Source of the DNA: Balanoglossus misakiensis
Lineage: Eukaryota; Hemichordata
Direction: 5' to 3'
DNA: 64,000 bases
NCBI GenBank assembly: GCA_040954595.2
Contig: CM082586.2
Span: forward strand, 6,386,001-6,450,000
Both the position numbers and the translations under genes were made by a program. The notes below the pieces were generated by a model. That model was not told the DNA's origin. It saw only the letters and a program-made list of their open reading frames with translations, and did no database searches. Position 1 is the stretch's first letter. Each line of letters opens with the position of its first letter. This document shows positions 43,401 through 52,878 of this stretch, one piece after another.

Positions 43401-43770
43401 AAAGAAGGGAGAAGCTCCGGTCTCTCAGCACCTCGGAGAACCACCAGTGCCGGAAGTACCGAAATCAGACATACCGGCCGCAGACACCGTTGCTGCAATG
43501 CCGGTTGCTCCAACTGGAGGCGCTCCGGCATGGAGTTCGGGGACCAACAGCGAAGGCTACTCCTCCTCCAGTGACGGCAACTCCCGATCCCTGAGTATGG
43601 CCAGTCTGAAGAGCGAAGACGACAAGGCCTACATCGTCGACATGGATGACCTGCTCAGACTGCAGCATGGTGGACAGGCTGCACGTGGTCACACACCAAT
43701 TCCAAATATCGCCTCCGATTCTGACGACGATGAAGAAGATGTTTTGCTCGGCAAAGTTAGCAAGGCCTGA
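259..43770 (+). CDS. Giant mosaic single-pass transmembrane protein (Gly-rich repeats, EGF, VWD/LamG/C8 repeats), 5' end missing
   Basis: Exons: 259-4313, 4675-4849, 5045-5281, 5521-5879, 6057-6417, 6723-7025, 7363-13581, 13818-13945, 14241-14394, 14743-15044, 15481-19102, 19312-21105, 21452-21613, 21958-22341, 22744-23040, 23336-23645, 24141-24273, 24501-32312, 32459-33495, 33649-33746, 33918-34131, 34560-43770. Every junction was checked for GT-AG (one GC-AG) and for phase. Together they encode 12,454 residues ending at a TGA. The order is 11 Gly-rich repeats, ~11 EGF super-repeats, an FGY-type domain, nine EGF-VWD-LamG-C8 units, one transmembrane helix and a ~390-residue cytoplasmic tail. 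VWD, LamG and tenascin-type EGF modules are normally extracellular, so an adhesion, matrix or mucus-like surface role is inferred; ligand and pathway are unknown. Three exons are 6.2, 7.8 and 9.2 kb long, unusual for animal coding exons. Introns of 300-500 bp hold only simple repeats. I do not recognise a named orthologue. Confidence 0.9.
6445..6576 (+). repeat. (GTATT)n pentanucleotide microsatellite in an intron
   Basis: About 26 units of a 5-bp repeat, with one early GTGTT variant and one interruption near 6541. It begins 27 bp after the splice donor at 6418. No stop codon occurs in the exon frame through the repeat, so intron retention would add a hydrophobic CIVLY-type tail. Confidence 0.95.
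16560..23040 (+). repeat. Coding array of tenascin-like EGF modules in a ~130-residue super-repeat
   Basis: After the last Gly-rich unit the protein switches to Cys-rich EGF modules, beginning with CNNHGVWDPQTGLCTC. From about 17010 to 22340 the modules repeat as a fixed group: GCPGxxxDCSGHGxCN, then PDCPGxPDCxxRGYCN, then QNCxxGWMGpaCxdPC, then VNGxQxPMDSGxCxC, then a short CSxxGxC module. The GCPG anchor recurs near 17015, 17410, 17800, 18190, 18570, 18965, 19555, 19960, 20345, 20750 and 21472, with about 385-400 nt between neighbours inside an exon. EGF modules of this form usually make rod-like extracellular stalks. Introns after 19102, 21105, 21613, 22341 and 23040 are all phase 1, the usual phase for shuffled EGF exons. 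Confidence 0.88.
22342..22743 (+). other. GC-AG intron of the giant gene with ATC microsatellite
   Basis: The donor is AGAG|GCAAGT, a GC donor in an otherwise optimal context; the acceptor is TTATGCAG. Joining 22341 to 22744 gives Cys-Ser-Asn-Arg-Gly-Val-Cys, which restores the EGF spacing seen in sibling repeats, so the GC donor is supported by the protein. The intron contains an (ATC)n tract at 22381-22411, TTG-rich degenerate repeats at about 22495-22540, and a duplicated GGCCATGATGGTGG motif 120 bp apart (about 22449 and 22568). Confidence 0.75.
23336..24273 (+). other. Single FGYxN / GQPxxFxPG domain between EGF array and C-terminal units
   Basis: Two exons (23336-23645 and 24141-24273) encode about 140 residues. 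They contain CVQEDANSTDYIAWFGYDN, then VYIPIGDDNRF, then ENMGQPSKFRPG, then a TEYIWHL core. This order (Cys, dGxYxAxFGYxN, vxIPxGxxNxF, GQPxxFxPG, W..) matches a short beta domain that I know as a recurrent accessory module in bacterial and animal surface proteins. I do not give a Pfam name because I cannot verify one. It occurs once here, joining the EGF stalk to the VWD/LamG region. The exon pair starts in phase 1 and ends in phase 0. Confidence 0.7.
23645..23678 (+). repeat. TACATG-type simple repeat at a splice donor
   Basis: TACATACATACATG and TACATGTACATG units begin right at the 5' splice site (donor GTACAT at 23646) of the 495-bp intron 23646-24140. Nothing else recognisable was seen in that intron. 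Confidence 0.8.
24501..42510 (+). repeat. Nine coding units of EGF-VWD-like-LamG-like-C8-like domains (~620 residues each)
   Basis: Each unit starts with two or three EGF modules (CxCxxGYWGxxC, CPGGxxxPCNGHGxC, C-GWxGxDCS). A VWD-like segment follows (GHFxxFDGAxYxF, GEYxL, a pair of Cys around AVxV, then SGLLxSCDGDPANDF in unit 1). Next is a LamG/jellyroll segment (GYxLxFNDS, VTIEFLVK, GTLLSYxN, WNQISLVW, GTMALGxWQP, GxIDEVRIWxR, LWKFNEGEG). Last is a Cys-spaced helical segment resembling VWF C8 without its central Cys (C-x3-I, C, FYxxC-x-xD, YSxxC). EGF sections begin near 24520, 26390, 28240, 30080, 31940, 34780, 36770, 38660 and 40560. The GDPH motif of self-cleaving VWD domains is absent. 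The CDGD-type motif erodes in units 4-9. Confidence 0.85.
32849..32860 (+). other. Candidate furin site RKRR in unit 5
   Basis: The four codons encode R-K-R-R followed by AVDDN, in a Ser/Asn-rich and acidic linker (SSSTQ before it, EDDDNNEE after it) between the VWD-like and LamG-like parts of unit 5. It fits the furin consensus R-x-K/R-R and sits in a segment that looks exposed. I noticed no equivalent in the linkers of the other eight units. Cleavage would be about 3,600 residues before the C terminus; this is inference. Confidence 0.5.
42517..43767 (+). other. Transmembrane helix and cytoplasmic tail
   Basis: A hydrophobic run (VIIVIILVILIIIILCC and continuing through CICCIIVV) is followed at once by YKKKKSKKRDR, a stop-transfer sequence that puts the C terminus in the cytosol. 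The ~390-residue tail is disordered by composition. It carries two SPIE motifs, several SP and TP sites (PPERERTPTPP), a strongly basic stretch (ERKKGKRKYRKHGKKG) that resembles a nuclear localisation signal, a Ser-rich stretch, and a C-terminal acidic cluster (SDSDDDEED) before VLLGKVSKA. I see no kinase, phosphatase or other enzyme domain. Cys residues at the membrane border could be palmitoylated. Confidence 0.88.
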
Positions 43771-46700
43771 AACATTTGTCATAGAGCAAAGCACACCGAC
43801 TGAGTATATGTCACATGAATATATCAACAGATACATAAGCAGGATTGATATATTTTTTAATCAACATGACATGTACATACCTTTTTGGGTGCAATGAAGG
43901 ATGATTTGTAACATTTTGTGTCTCAGTCCTTGCAATATATGCCATCAGTTTATTTGTATGTATACATATGCAATAATTTAAAAATAGAATATAAATATTT
44001 ACAACTGAGTATCATTTTTGAAAGAAAAAAATCATGATTAGAACTAGCAACAAAACTACTATCCAGAAAGCCACGTTGTGTAAATTTTATTCAAATAATT
44101 TTTGACTTAATAGGATTTAATTTCATGTTTTGAAGATACCCAGATTCATGCAATACTCATAGTCTGCAAGAAACCAAATAATCCTACATCTAAGTAATTT
44201 TAAACTCAATAACATTTTGACTTTACTATTCTACAGTTCCCTCCACTCCAAAAAAAATTCTCATTTAGATGTTGGGACTATTATACAAGTTGACCATATA
44301 TTTCATGTTCAATATATTTCCCTATTGTTTTTTTATTCAAGGAATACTCCATTTACATTCCCGTTACATTCCCTCCATTTTGAATAGATGTGTGATAGAA
44401 ATATGATGAATTTTCATTATTTTAGGTAAACACATTATTTATCTGGAATCAAAAGCACCTAAGTTCCCCCCATTTTAGAAAAGGAAACCTTTATTTACTC
44501 ATTGCATTATTATTGTTATTATATTTTCTTGCCCATAGATCCCTCCATTTAAAAGCAAACAGTAATTGTTAAATTGTTATTCTGCCTGTTGTGCTCATCC
44601 GAAAGCCCTCCAACCATAAGTAACATCTTTTTATTTTTTACATTTTTCACACAATACACATAAACCATCCATTTTCAGACAATGTACCATGTTATTTAGT
44701 AGTTCAATAACCAAGATTATATCAAGATGGTTGCCATATTGTATTTACTGTCCTGTCATTTCCCGCCCATCAGTTAAGGATAGAGATTGATAAGGTTAGA
44801 CTTGGTATAATACAGTATGTTTGGTAAATGTCCACTAATCTATCCTAGAACCATCAAGATAACATTTTGATTTCATTTTTACTATCAGAATTGATATGAT
44901 AATCAGGTTATGCAATTTGCATTTATGATTTCCATTAATTTAAAAGACGTTATGATTTCTTCATCTTTTGTGAATACAAATGTATATGTACTGCTTGATT
45001 CCTCACATGAAGAAATTTTGACCAACTGTTTAATATGAATTCATTGCCTGTGCTATGAGTGTGAGGAGGTTTGACCATTGTATTATTTAGCCGGTCTTGA
45101 TTTTTTTTCTCAGAGATCATTGGGTTCTTCTTCATGGTGTTTTTAGTTCTTGTCCATAAGAAACATAATGTGTATATAATGGAAAGGTATTTGATTTCGT
45201 CCAAAAGCCACGTTCAACCGTCCGCGAAGAATCTCTGCCAAAGATAGAATTACAGCTAATGGGAAAAAGAAACTGTGCATCATTTGAATGTAGTGAAATA
45301 TTTCATATTGAAAGTTTTCTACTTTAATTTTTTTTCTTAAAACTTTGCCCTTAGCACTACCAAGTGTGTGTTTTTACCATTTGCAAATGCCGATAGCTGT
45401 CCAGATAGAAAACACTTTGGAGATGACATTTGGAGCTCATAAGCATGCAACATTTGCCAGGAGAGTTTGAGTCAACAGCATCTATGGTACTTGGAATATA
45501 AGTGAGTGTGTATTCTGCTGGCAGAATAAGCTCGATTTCAGGAAGGCTGTTGAGTCCGTAATGACGTATTGGTGAGAGAAAAGCCTGCCATTCAACATCA
45601 TTAAAGGAAAAAAGAAGATCTTCATCTCTACATAGACGGAATCATCTCTTTAATCCAGGAAACCCAAGGAGTATTTCCTACATGGACTCGATGATTCACT
45701 GTCATTTGCCATGTGCGTTTTAACATCCGATGCCAGATCATGTTGGGACAATTGACTACACATTTTCTTGAGGCGCCAGTGAACAGCAGAATATAGACGT
45801 CTTTCCAGAAGTTTTCTCCTGAACCACCGATGAAAGAATCTGTCTGGCCTGGTCAAGATAGGATGAATATATCATTTATAAAATCAACCAGTGAAATTTA
45901 CAGTATTACGAGTCTTGGTGGCTCCACCGCCCTGAATGAAACAGCCAAGTCTGTTAGAGACAGTTATCAAGCATGTATCAATGCAGATGGTAGGCACACA
46001 TGGTATTGCTGGGGTTTGTTTTCCATTTTTTTAGATTTTTTTTTTTAGTCTTTGCTGATGCACAATTTCTTTTCACCATTACTTTCACTTAAAGCAATAC
46101 ATTACTTGCCATCAGTTTTACGTAAATGTATAGAGTTGGAGTCAGTACACTTATAACACCAAAGTTTACAACTAGCTTTTCAAAGTCGACCATATTCTCT
46201 TTTCCAGTCTGTTATTGGAAAGCAGAATTCAGATGTGCGGGAAATATATTGTTACATTATAATTTTCAAAGAAATAAACTATTATCAATCTAACATTGAT
46301 GTTTTTACTTTTGTGGATAACTGTGGTTAGTGTGACAAATATTTAGCATCTGTAACCGTTTGTGAATTCGGAACACAATACAACACATACTGAGAAAAAT
46401 TAATTACAAATTAATCCTTTATTCCATTATTGAAAATTCTGCTACATCACAATTTCAATCGCATGGAATATATTATTGCTATGTGATTAAAATGTACAAG
46501 CCACTTAAATCTCTTAAATCTTTTGATATTCCAGTGAAACCTGGTATAAAATGCATTGAAAATTGCCTAAGTTGCAGAGAAAATATATCTGCAGATAATA
46601 CATACATTTCATTGATGTGAAAAAAAAAATAGATATTCAAGTACAATGTAAATGGATTCATTTATCATGTTTATATATTGTCTTTGATATCTTTTTCATG

Positions 46701-46899
46701 CCTTTGTCAATCAAATCATTCCGTCACTTAAAAAGAGAGAAGTTTTGCACTCATTGAACCCTCTGCCTGATACTCAGTGCTCAACCCTGAAAATAAGACG
46801 GTGAAATTTTCTTCTGTCTGTTATCATAATGGGTCAGGACGCCACCTAGAGGTGACACCCCACTTCTATGCTTTTCATACAGCATCAGTGTTGTCTTGG
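43771..46899. other. Intergenic region and 3' UTRs between converging genes
   Basis: AT-rich sequence with no convincing coding exon. It should hold the 3' UTR of the giant gene and of ACOX-A, which are transcribed towards each other. No AATAAA lies close behind the giant gene stop codon; candidates on the + strand are ATTAAA at 45600-45605 and AATAAA at 46273-46278. A 72-codon ORF at 45830-46048 shows no recognisable domain. A loose TCCCTCCATTTT-like motif recurs between 44228 and 44610. Confidence 0.6.
46418..46423 (-). terminator. Candidate poly(A) signal of ACOX-A
   Basis: TTTATT on the + strand, hence AATAAA on the - strand, 477 bp downstream of the ACOX-A stop codon. Placement is reasonable for a 3' UTR of about 0.5 kb. 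No transcript evidence is available. Confidence 0.4.
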
Positions 46900-49800
46900 T
46901 TACAGCTTGGCCTCCACAGCGCTGGCCTGCAGCAGTGGTTTCAGATATGTGTTATAGGAATGGTGTACCTGTGGGAAAACATAACACAACCTGTAAGTGA
47001 CAATGGCTGAGGCCAACTTCATGTGGTACATACAATCACTGGATCCATCCTTACAACTAGACATTATGCTGTCTTCATGTCTAGATGTACAGGTAGTACC
47101 AGTAGCAGTCATCTGCCCCTGCCCACCCCACCCCTCTATCTCAGAGTGTAATATTGAAGTTACACGTACAATGCATGGCTAATACAAGCAGAAATCCGTT
47201 CCACTAATCTTATTGACATCATGTGTTGATACTCTGAAAACAGGAAAGAAGACAACACATTCTGTAAAAATGCATGTAAATGATATTACTAACCTCTGTT
47301 TTGTTGAGTGGGGACCGTTTGGCCCACTCGTACATGTTCTCGTAGACATTGCCATCATATCTCCCAAGTATGGATCCTAACAATTCGTCACGGATGTCAA
47401 AGGCATCTACCAAGGCAACGGCGTTTGGACGAATCACCCTCAACAATGCAGCCACTTGACTGGTTACCATGGCCACCTGATCACCAGACATGTAGCCATC
47501 CTGTAATTGAGAAGACAGCACTGAGTGAGTGTGTTTTCATTAGGTCATTTGTGTTTTAATTTTAAATGCTACTGCTGCTCACAGTCAAAGTTTTGTCCAG
47601 TTTGGTCTATCTCCCCTTAGGCCTCTGTGTCAACCAAACTGTCTGTCTCCTGATGCAAAATGTACATTAACAAGGCATACAGACCTGAAATAGTCTGGTT
47701 ATTATTATACCTGTTAGTGCCTGAGTGCATTTCAATTACACAATCCATACCTGTAACAGATCGCCTGCATTGTTCTCAATGCCATATAAGGCATAGAGCT
47801 GACACAGACTTGTCAATACATCCCTCAGGGCCTGCGACATCTCTGATGATTTCAGAAACTCTACAAAGTTCATCACAGTGTAATAGTGGCAATGTGCCTG
47901 GGAAGAAAAAACAAAAAGATCATAGTCATTAAAATCAAAATTTTGCAGTAATTCATCCAGAAACTACAACAAGCTTGGATGACAGTTTCCTTCAGCAAAT
48001 CATGGAAACTGGAAAACTTGGATATTAAAGAATTACCAGTAACTCTTTCATCCCCAGTTTCCTCTTTAGAGGTCCAACCTTACCATAGAAAACAATGGGT
48101 TTGGACTGAACCATGGCAGTGAAAGGGGAGACAAGGTTGAGAAAATCAGTTGACTGAGTGACTTACATCAGCCGCTTTGATGAGATACAAGTGAGCATCA
48201 TTCCATGCGACATGTTGTGGTCTACCTGAGAGTAATCCAGATTGCATCTGTTGAGCAGCTTCATGTACTATTCTGTGAAGTCAGGAAGAAAAAGAGTATT
48301 GTCAAGCAACCCCGTCAAACAAAAACCAATGATACTATATTGGAAACTGGAGCAGATTATAGAAAAACAAAATCCTGACCTATAAGCTCTGTGTCTGTAT
48401 GCATCCACTAACAGACCAAGATCCAGAATATCCTCTTCAGATTTAGCTGGACACTTGGATTCTGGTTCTGTCGTGAGATAGGCAGTGGAGTGTGGTAACT
48501 TCTCCCCAGATGCAGCCTTTGAGACACACTTCATCAGATATCTAGAGAAATGAAAAAAAAAACTTTCAAAAATTATCCTATATATAAGGGCAGCTCCATA
48601 TCACGTCCATTGTTGCATGTCAAAGGTCAACTGAAATGTATGTGCAGTTGCCAATATATTATTTTTTCTTGTGCGTACATCTTATGTCCTGTCATTTGGT
48701 GATTTATGTCATCTTTTTTCTGTTATGTTGAAAGAGAAATGGAAAGGCGATGGCAGATTTTGAACGGTACAGTTCACAGCCATCCATTCTTCTTGTAAGT
48801 TGTAAACTATTACAGTGCATTGCCGTGCGTGCGTTGCCGGGGCACGTATCATGATAGTGTCCATGGCAACCTGGCCTAAGAGGGCGCCCTTCACCCGCCA
48901 TCACCTTGCTGTCTGCAGCATGAGCACACTGTACTCTCCTTCCACGGTCACCAGCGCAGTTGCTCCACTGTACAGCTTGGGAAACCCGCTAGCCTGAGAG
49001 TAGCCATGGCCACCACACGACAACCGCAAAACTTCTAATCCCCAGTTTGCGGTCAAAGATGAAAAAGCCTTCATACCAGCAGACAGGCCGTGCAACTGAA
49101 AAATCAATGTCCATGTTTTGATGTATTTTAGTGCTTTGCAAAATGAACAAAATTACAATTATCTACTGTGGGAATCAAGAATTATTTGACAGGGTATTCA
49201 TAGCCCAATTTCTGAGAAATACAAATTTCCATAAAGCTGCGTATTATGCACATAAACAATGTCAACAGTAACATTTCCAATTAATGTACGAATCAGCCAC
49301 AAACCTCCTGTAAACTGGATAGATCACCAGCTTTCACGTCTTCTTGTATCTGGTCGCATCGCTTGCGAATATTGTGGGCTGCAAATTTGAATGCATATGT
49401 TGCGGCCAACTGCGGGAACAGTTTGAGTTGCTGCGACTGGTAGTCAATAATCTGTGGTTCTTTGCCCCTGTAGAAAGAAGTATGCTTCTTATCTCTGCCA
49501 GACTTCATTTTTCGTATAACAGTTATGCTGTGCAACTTTTGTTTAATTCGATCCACCAAATTCTCTGTTCAAAGTGTTCTCACATTACAATGTATGCCCG
49601 TGCACAGGTTATGAGAACACATACCTGAGATATGACTATTAGGTAACTATTTAATAGTCCAGCAAAACATAATACTGTAATAATAACAATAAATTCCCAT
49701 CGAAAAGCATTCAAATAACCCCCCTTAGAAATGTTGAGAGCATGAATAGAATCAAAAACCATGGTAACCATTCCACTCACCCTGGGGTCAGTTCAGTCTG

Positions 49801-52492
49801 TCTCCTGACAGCACTGTACCTTGTAGCAATGGTGCAACCAGAAGCCAGAGTTCCGGCAGCCATTGCAACTATGCTGACTCTGGTCAAGACCATGCCTACG
49901 TACACCATCTTGTCGCTGATTGGAGGATGGTAGGTGCCATCTGTGTCTATCTGAAAGGGACGAAACAATATACAAATCAAGAAGTAAAGGTGTTTTTTTA
50001 CATGAACTGAAAGCAGCGTAGTTGCATGAATTCCTATTATTCCAGGCATATTACCTTTGCGTACTTGGAAAGTAGATTTTCTCTCGGAATTCTGACATGA
50101 TCAAATCTGCAGAAACCGTTGTCGTTGCTGTTCATGCCCGTTTTAGGACCAATGTCCCCAGTTATGACACCTGCCAAAAGAGACATAGAGAAGACTTGAA
50201 AACCAATCTTCGCAACTTTTTTAAGGTGCAAAATGCAAAAATGAATAATTCTTAAAAAATCAGATGCCTTGCAAGACTGAATGGAAAAATGTGTCTGTCT
50301 GATAAATTGGGTTTAAAGATATGTAACACTGATCCATAGATTACACTTGTCTTCTTTATAAACAGGTTCTGTGTTGATATTTGGGATTAATTTCAGTACA
50401 TGACAGATTTCAGGAAGTGCTGTACTAATTACTCATTCATGTAGAAACATTTTCTATGCTACAGTCCCATATCTACATTACAGATATGCTCCCTACGTAC
50501 CTGGCAGAAGTTCATGGTTGTCGAATCTTCTCAACGGTACAATGAACGCATGAAGGCCGTACTTTTTGCCTTTTGAATACAACTGGGCCATCAATATAGC
50601 ACAGTTTGCAGACCGGCCCACTGAAAGTAAAAGGGAAAATTTCACAGATCCTGACCACTGTAAAGTATTGTATCACATAAACATGATACGGTGTGCTGTG
50701 ATACTCAATGTAAAGGCAGAATGCAATAGACATACTTCACCATAATATGCAGGATACTGGAGTATTTAACAATGTTGTCACTATTGGCTGTGGGATTTTG
50801 CACTTGACAATCCATTGTCAAATACTGAGAGGATTTTTGATGCAGTACAACAGTGTCCTTTACAGGAATTTCATATAATTTCTGAAAACTAAAGGGTGTC
50901 ACCCAATCTGCAAGATGCGGCAAAAATAACTGCTCGATCATGAACAGTACTATGCTTAGCAACACTTACAATATCCAGGCCACCATTTTGTGGATGACAA
51001 TGTCGGTGAATTGATGACAAATTCTTCTGTGCTGGGGTCGTAGGTCGCAGTTGTCTCCAAACCACGAATAAATGTGCCTACAAGATAGATATAAGAGTGA
51101 ATAGTTACAAGACTTGATGAGTCAACAGGTTATGGAAATATGATTATGGAGAAATCAACCAGAACTGTATTGCGTCTAAAAGCCCTGGACACTAGCCCCA
51201 ACTCCATCCATAAACCTATCCCTGATAGGTGGGAAAATATTTGGGGGTACCAATCCTGATATTTGGTCTTTTTCTCACCGTGGCCAAGTTCAGTCTGCAG
51301 GTAGGTCCCGATGACTTCATAATTCAATGCCTTTGGCAACCATTTCTTTCTCTGTGCATCATCAGCTTGCGTCTGCAACATCGGTATCATCATGAGATCG
51401 TGTATTGCAAATATACTGCCCTCCCCACGCAGGGCTGCCCTGTGAGAAGAAAAAAATGACTGTGATTCGCCTTTTTCATAGAGAGGGTGCCCTTCCATGA
51501 CGACAGAAAAACAAGGCTAGTAGGTCACAGCGTAAAAACTTTATCGTCTTGTACGTGTGTCTTCGCTATAGTTGCTTCTTTTGCTCACCCTTTGTAAATG
51601 AGTTGGTCCGACAGATCAGTCAGGTTCAGTCTCTTCATTTTCTCCACAAGAAGAACGGATCCACGCACAACATTTGTGTAATTTTCATCGCGAGTCAAGA
51701 ATGAGGGATCTTCTGTCTTGAAGTCTGGATCGCTCAGAGCCAACGATTCTGAAAGTAGTAAGAAAAAAATTCCATAAAAATAACAGTGATGTCACTTGGC
51801 CCATTCATTTCAACATTTTTGTATCAGGCCTGGATGGTTTGTTTACTTTATACCCTAGGGGGCAAAGTCACCCACTATTATGTAACATCTAGTACAACTA
51901 CACATGTGAGTTGAGCTGGGACACTGATCATCAAGCTATGTTTCAGTGAGCGAAATTAAATAAAATTGATCTAAAATTATGATCGAAATAATATTCAAAG
52001 TGGGCGACTGTGGCCCTTTAATCGAAAGTGATACCCCCCCCCCTTTTTTTCCCCAGGTACTAGGTCCTGGTCTGCGGGTCAAAGTTCATTTGTTGTGGTC
52101 ATGATGTGCAAGAGTGGGGAACACCCCGTTTTGGTAATTGGAAGGTCATTTTCAAAGGTGTATAAATATTGTACGAGGCGCTACACTTTCCCCGGGCATT
52201 CGCATGAGTTTCCCGGCTCTGTAACAATGTTCTGCGGTGCCAGTGGCATACAAGTCACCGTGGCTGAACAGTTCGTTCACCCGTAAAGCCGAAGTACAAG
52301 CATAAGTGCAACAGAGTACACATATGACTATGATTGATTGACGCGTGATTCTTTGAAGCATTATTACTTACGAATGTACCGTCGCCTTCTGGTGTTTTCA
52401 GCCCCTCTTTCAATAATGTAAGTTAGCTCTGTCGGGTCAAACGTGGCTCTGATCCGCTCTTTTTGCAAATCAGGATTGACTTGCGTCGCCAT
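46900..52492 (-). CDS. ACOX1-like: Peroxisomal acyl-CoA oxidase, ACOX1-like (ACOX-A), complete
   Basis: Acyl-CoA oxidases catalyse the first, FAD-dependent step of peroxisomal beta-oxidation, acyl-CoA to trans-2-enoyl-CoA with release of H2O2. Exons on the minus strand: 52492-52372, 51748-51589, 51439-51279, 51077-50970, 50620-50501, 50170-50055, 49950-49781, 49467-49305, 49095-48905, 48541-48380, 48272-48167, 47897-47751, 47500-47294, 46968-46900; 666 residues, against ~660 for ACOX1. The start gives [13 protein letters not shown], typical of the family. Visible motifs are [11 protein letters not shown] and WWPG (FAD/substrate region), [26 protein letters not shown] (its first Glu aligns with the catalytic base of the YEG motif), and [16 protein letters not shown]. 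The C terminus EAKL is a peroxisomal targeting signal type 1. All splice sites are GT-AG. It pairs head to head with ACOX-B. Confidence 0.93.
48046..48116. mobile_element. Short hairpin repeat element, copy 1 (ACOX-A intron)
   Basis: A ~70-bp element. Stem 1 is CCTCT..AGAGG. Stem 2 is GTCCAA..TTGGAC with inner CCAT..ATGG. It shares most of its sequence with 63439-63510 and, less closely, with 62514-62576. The matching intron of ACOX-B (57469-57652) aligns on both sides of it but lacks it, so this is an insertion in one arm. Confidence 0.6.
51854..52020. repeat. Imperfect inverted repeat in ACOX-A intron 1
   Basis: GGCAAAGTCACCCACT at about 51861-51876 is matched on the opposite strand by GGCCACAGTCGCCCACT at about 52013-51997, and both are followed by ATTAT-like sequence. 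This could be the ends of a degenerate ~165-bp MITE. No target-site duplication was identified. Directly downstream is a C9-13/T-rich run at about 52034-52055. Confidence 0.4.
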
Positions 52493-52505
52493 GATTGATT
52501 CCAGG

Positions 52506-52518
52506 GGACCTTTGACCC
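52506..52518 (-). promoter_or_regulatory. DR1 nuclear-receptor element (PPRE-like)
   Basis: On the minus strand the site reads GGGTCA A AGGTCC, two AGGTCA-like half-sites separated by one base, each with one mismatch. DR1 sites bind PPAR/RXR, HNF4 and RXR dimers. Rat ACOX1 is a classical PPAR target through a DR1. The site lies 13 bp upstream of the ACOX-A start codon. Binding here is inference. Confidence 0.55.
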
Positions 52519-52600
52519 CAAGTGCAGTGAGACCCAAAGGTCACGTGCACCGGGAACCAATGATGTGATGTGAAGTGTCAATACATAATGGCTGGAGATC

Positions 52601-52632
52601 TTTTATTTTATTTTATTTTATCTTATTTTATC
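52601..52632 (+). repeat. (TTTTA)n simple repeat
   Basis: About six TTTTA units with two substitutions, inside the ACOX-A/B intergenic promoter. Confidence 0.9.
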
Positions 52633-52878
52633 GTATTATAATTTCAATTAAACTGACAAGAAAGAGAATAATGAACGTTCGCATCATGCGCTGGTCCTTT
52701 TGTAAATCGCGGGTCATCGCGCACTTCCGTCGTCTGCTACTGCGCAGAGCAATCTGGGATAGGATTTCAGACGACAACATATCGCCATCATCATCTCCAT
52801 CTCCCATTATCATCACCAGTACCACCGTCTGCGTGCTGTTGTTGTCGTTTTTGAAGTGCTGTATCCCTTACCAGGACG

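Larger units (their letters stand above)
52493..52878. promoter_or_regulatory. Shared bidirectional promoter of ACOX-A and ACOX-B
   Basis: Only 386 bp separate the two divergent start codons, so both 5' leaders and core promoters must lie here. Visible elements are a DR1 site (52506-52518), an AGGTCA half-site (52538-52543) overlapping an E-box CACGTG (52542-52547), and a CCAAT box (52557-52561). A TTTTA pentanucleotide tract (52601-52632) may insulate the halves. I see no TATA box at a suitable place for either gene. Confidence 0.7.

Noticed and set aside
45830-46048. 72-codon ORF between the giant gene and ACOX-A
   Set aside because: No recognisable domain, no supporting splice partners, and AT-rich surroundings; likely chance.
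46838-46856. CTCF-like site between the converging genes (GCCACCTAGAGGTGAC)
   Set aside because: It has an extra base compared with the CTCF core and lacks the rest of the motif; it is equally well a plain palindrome.
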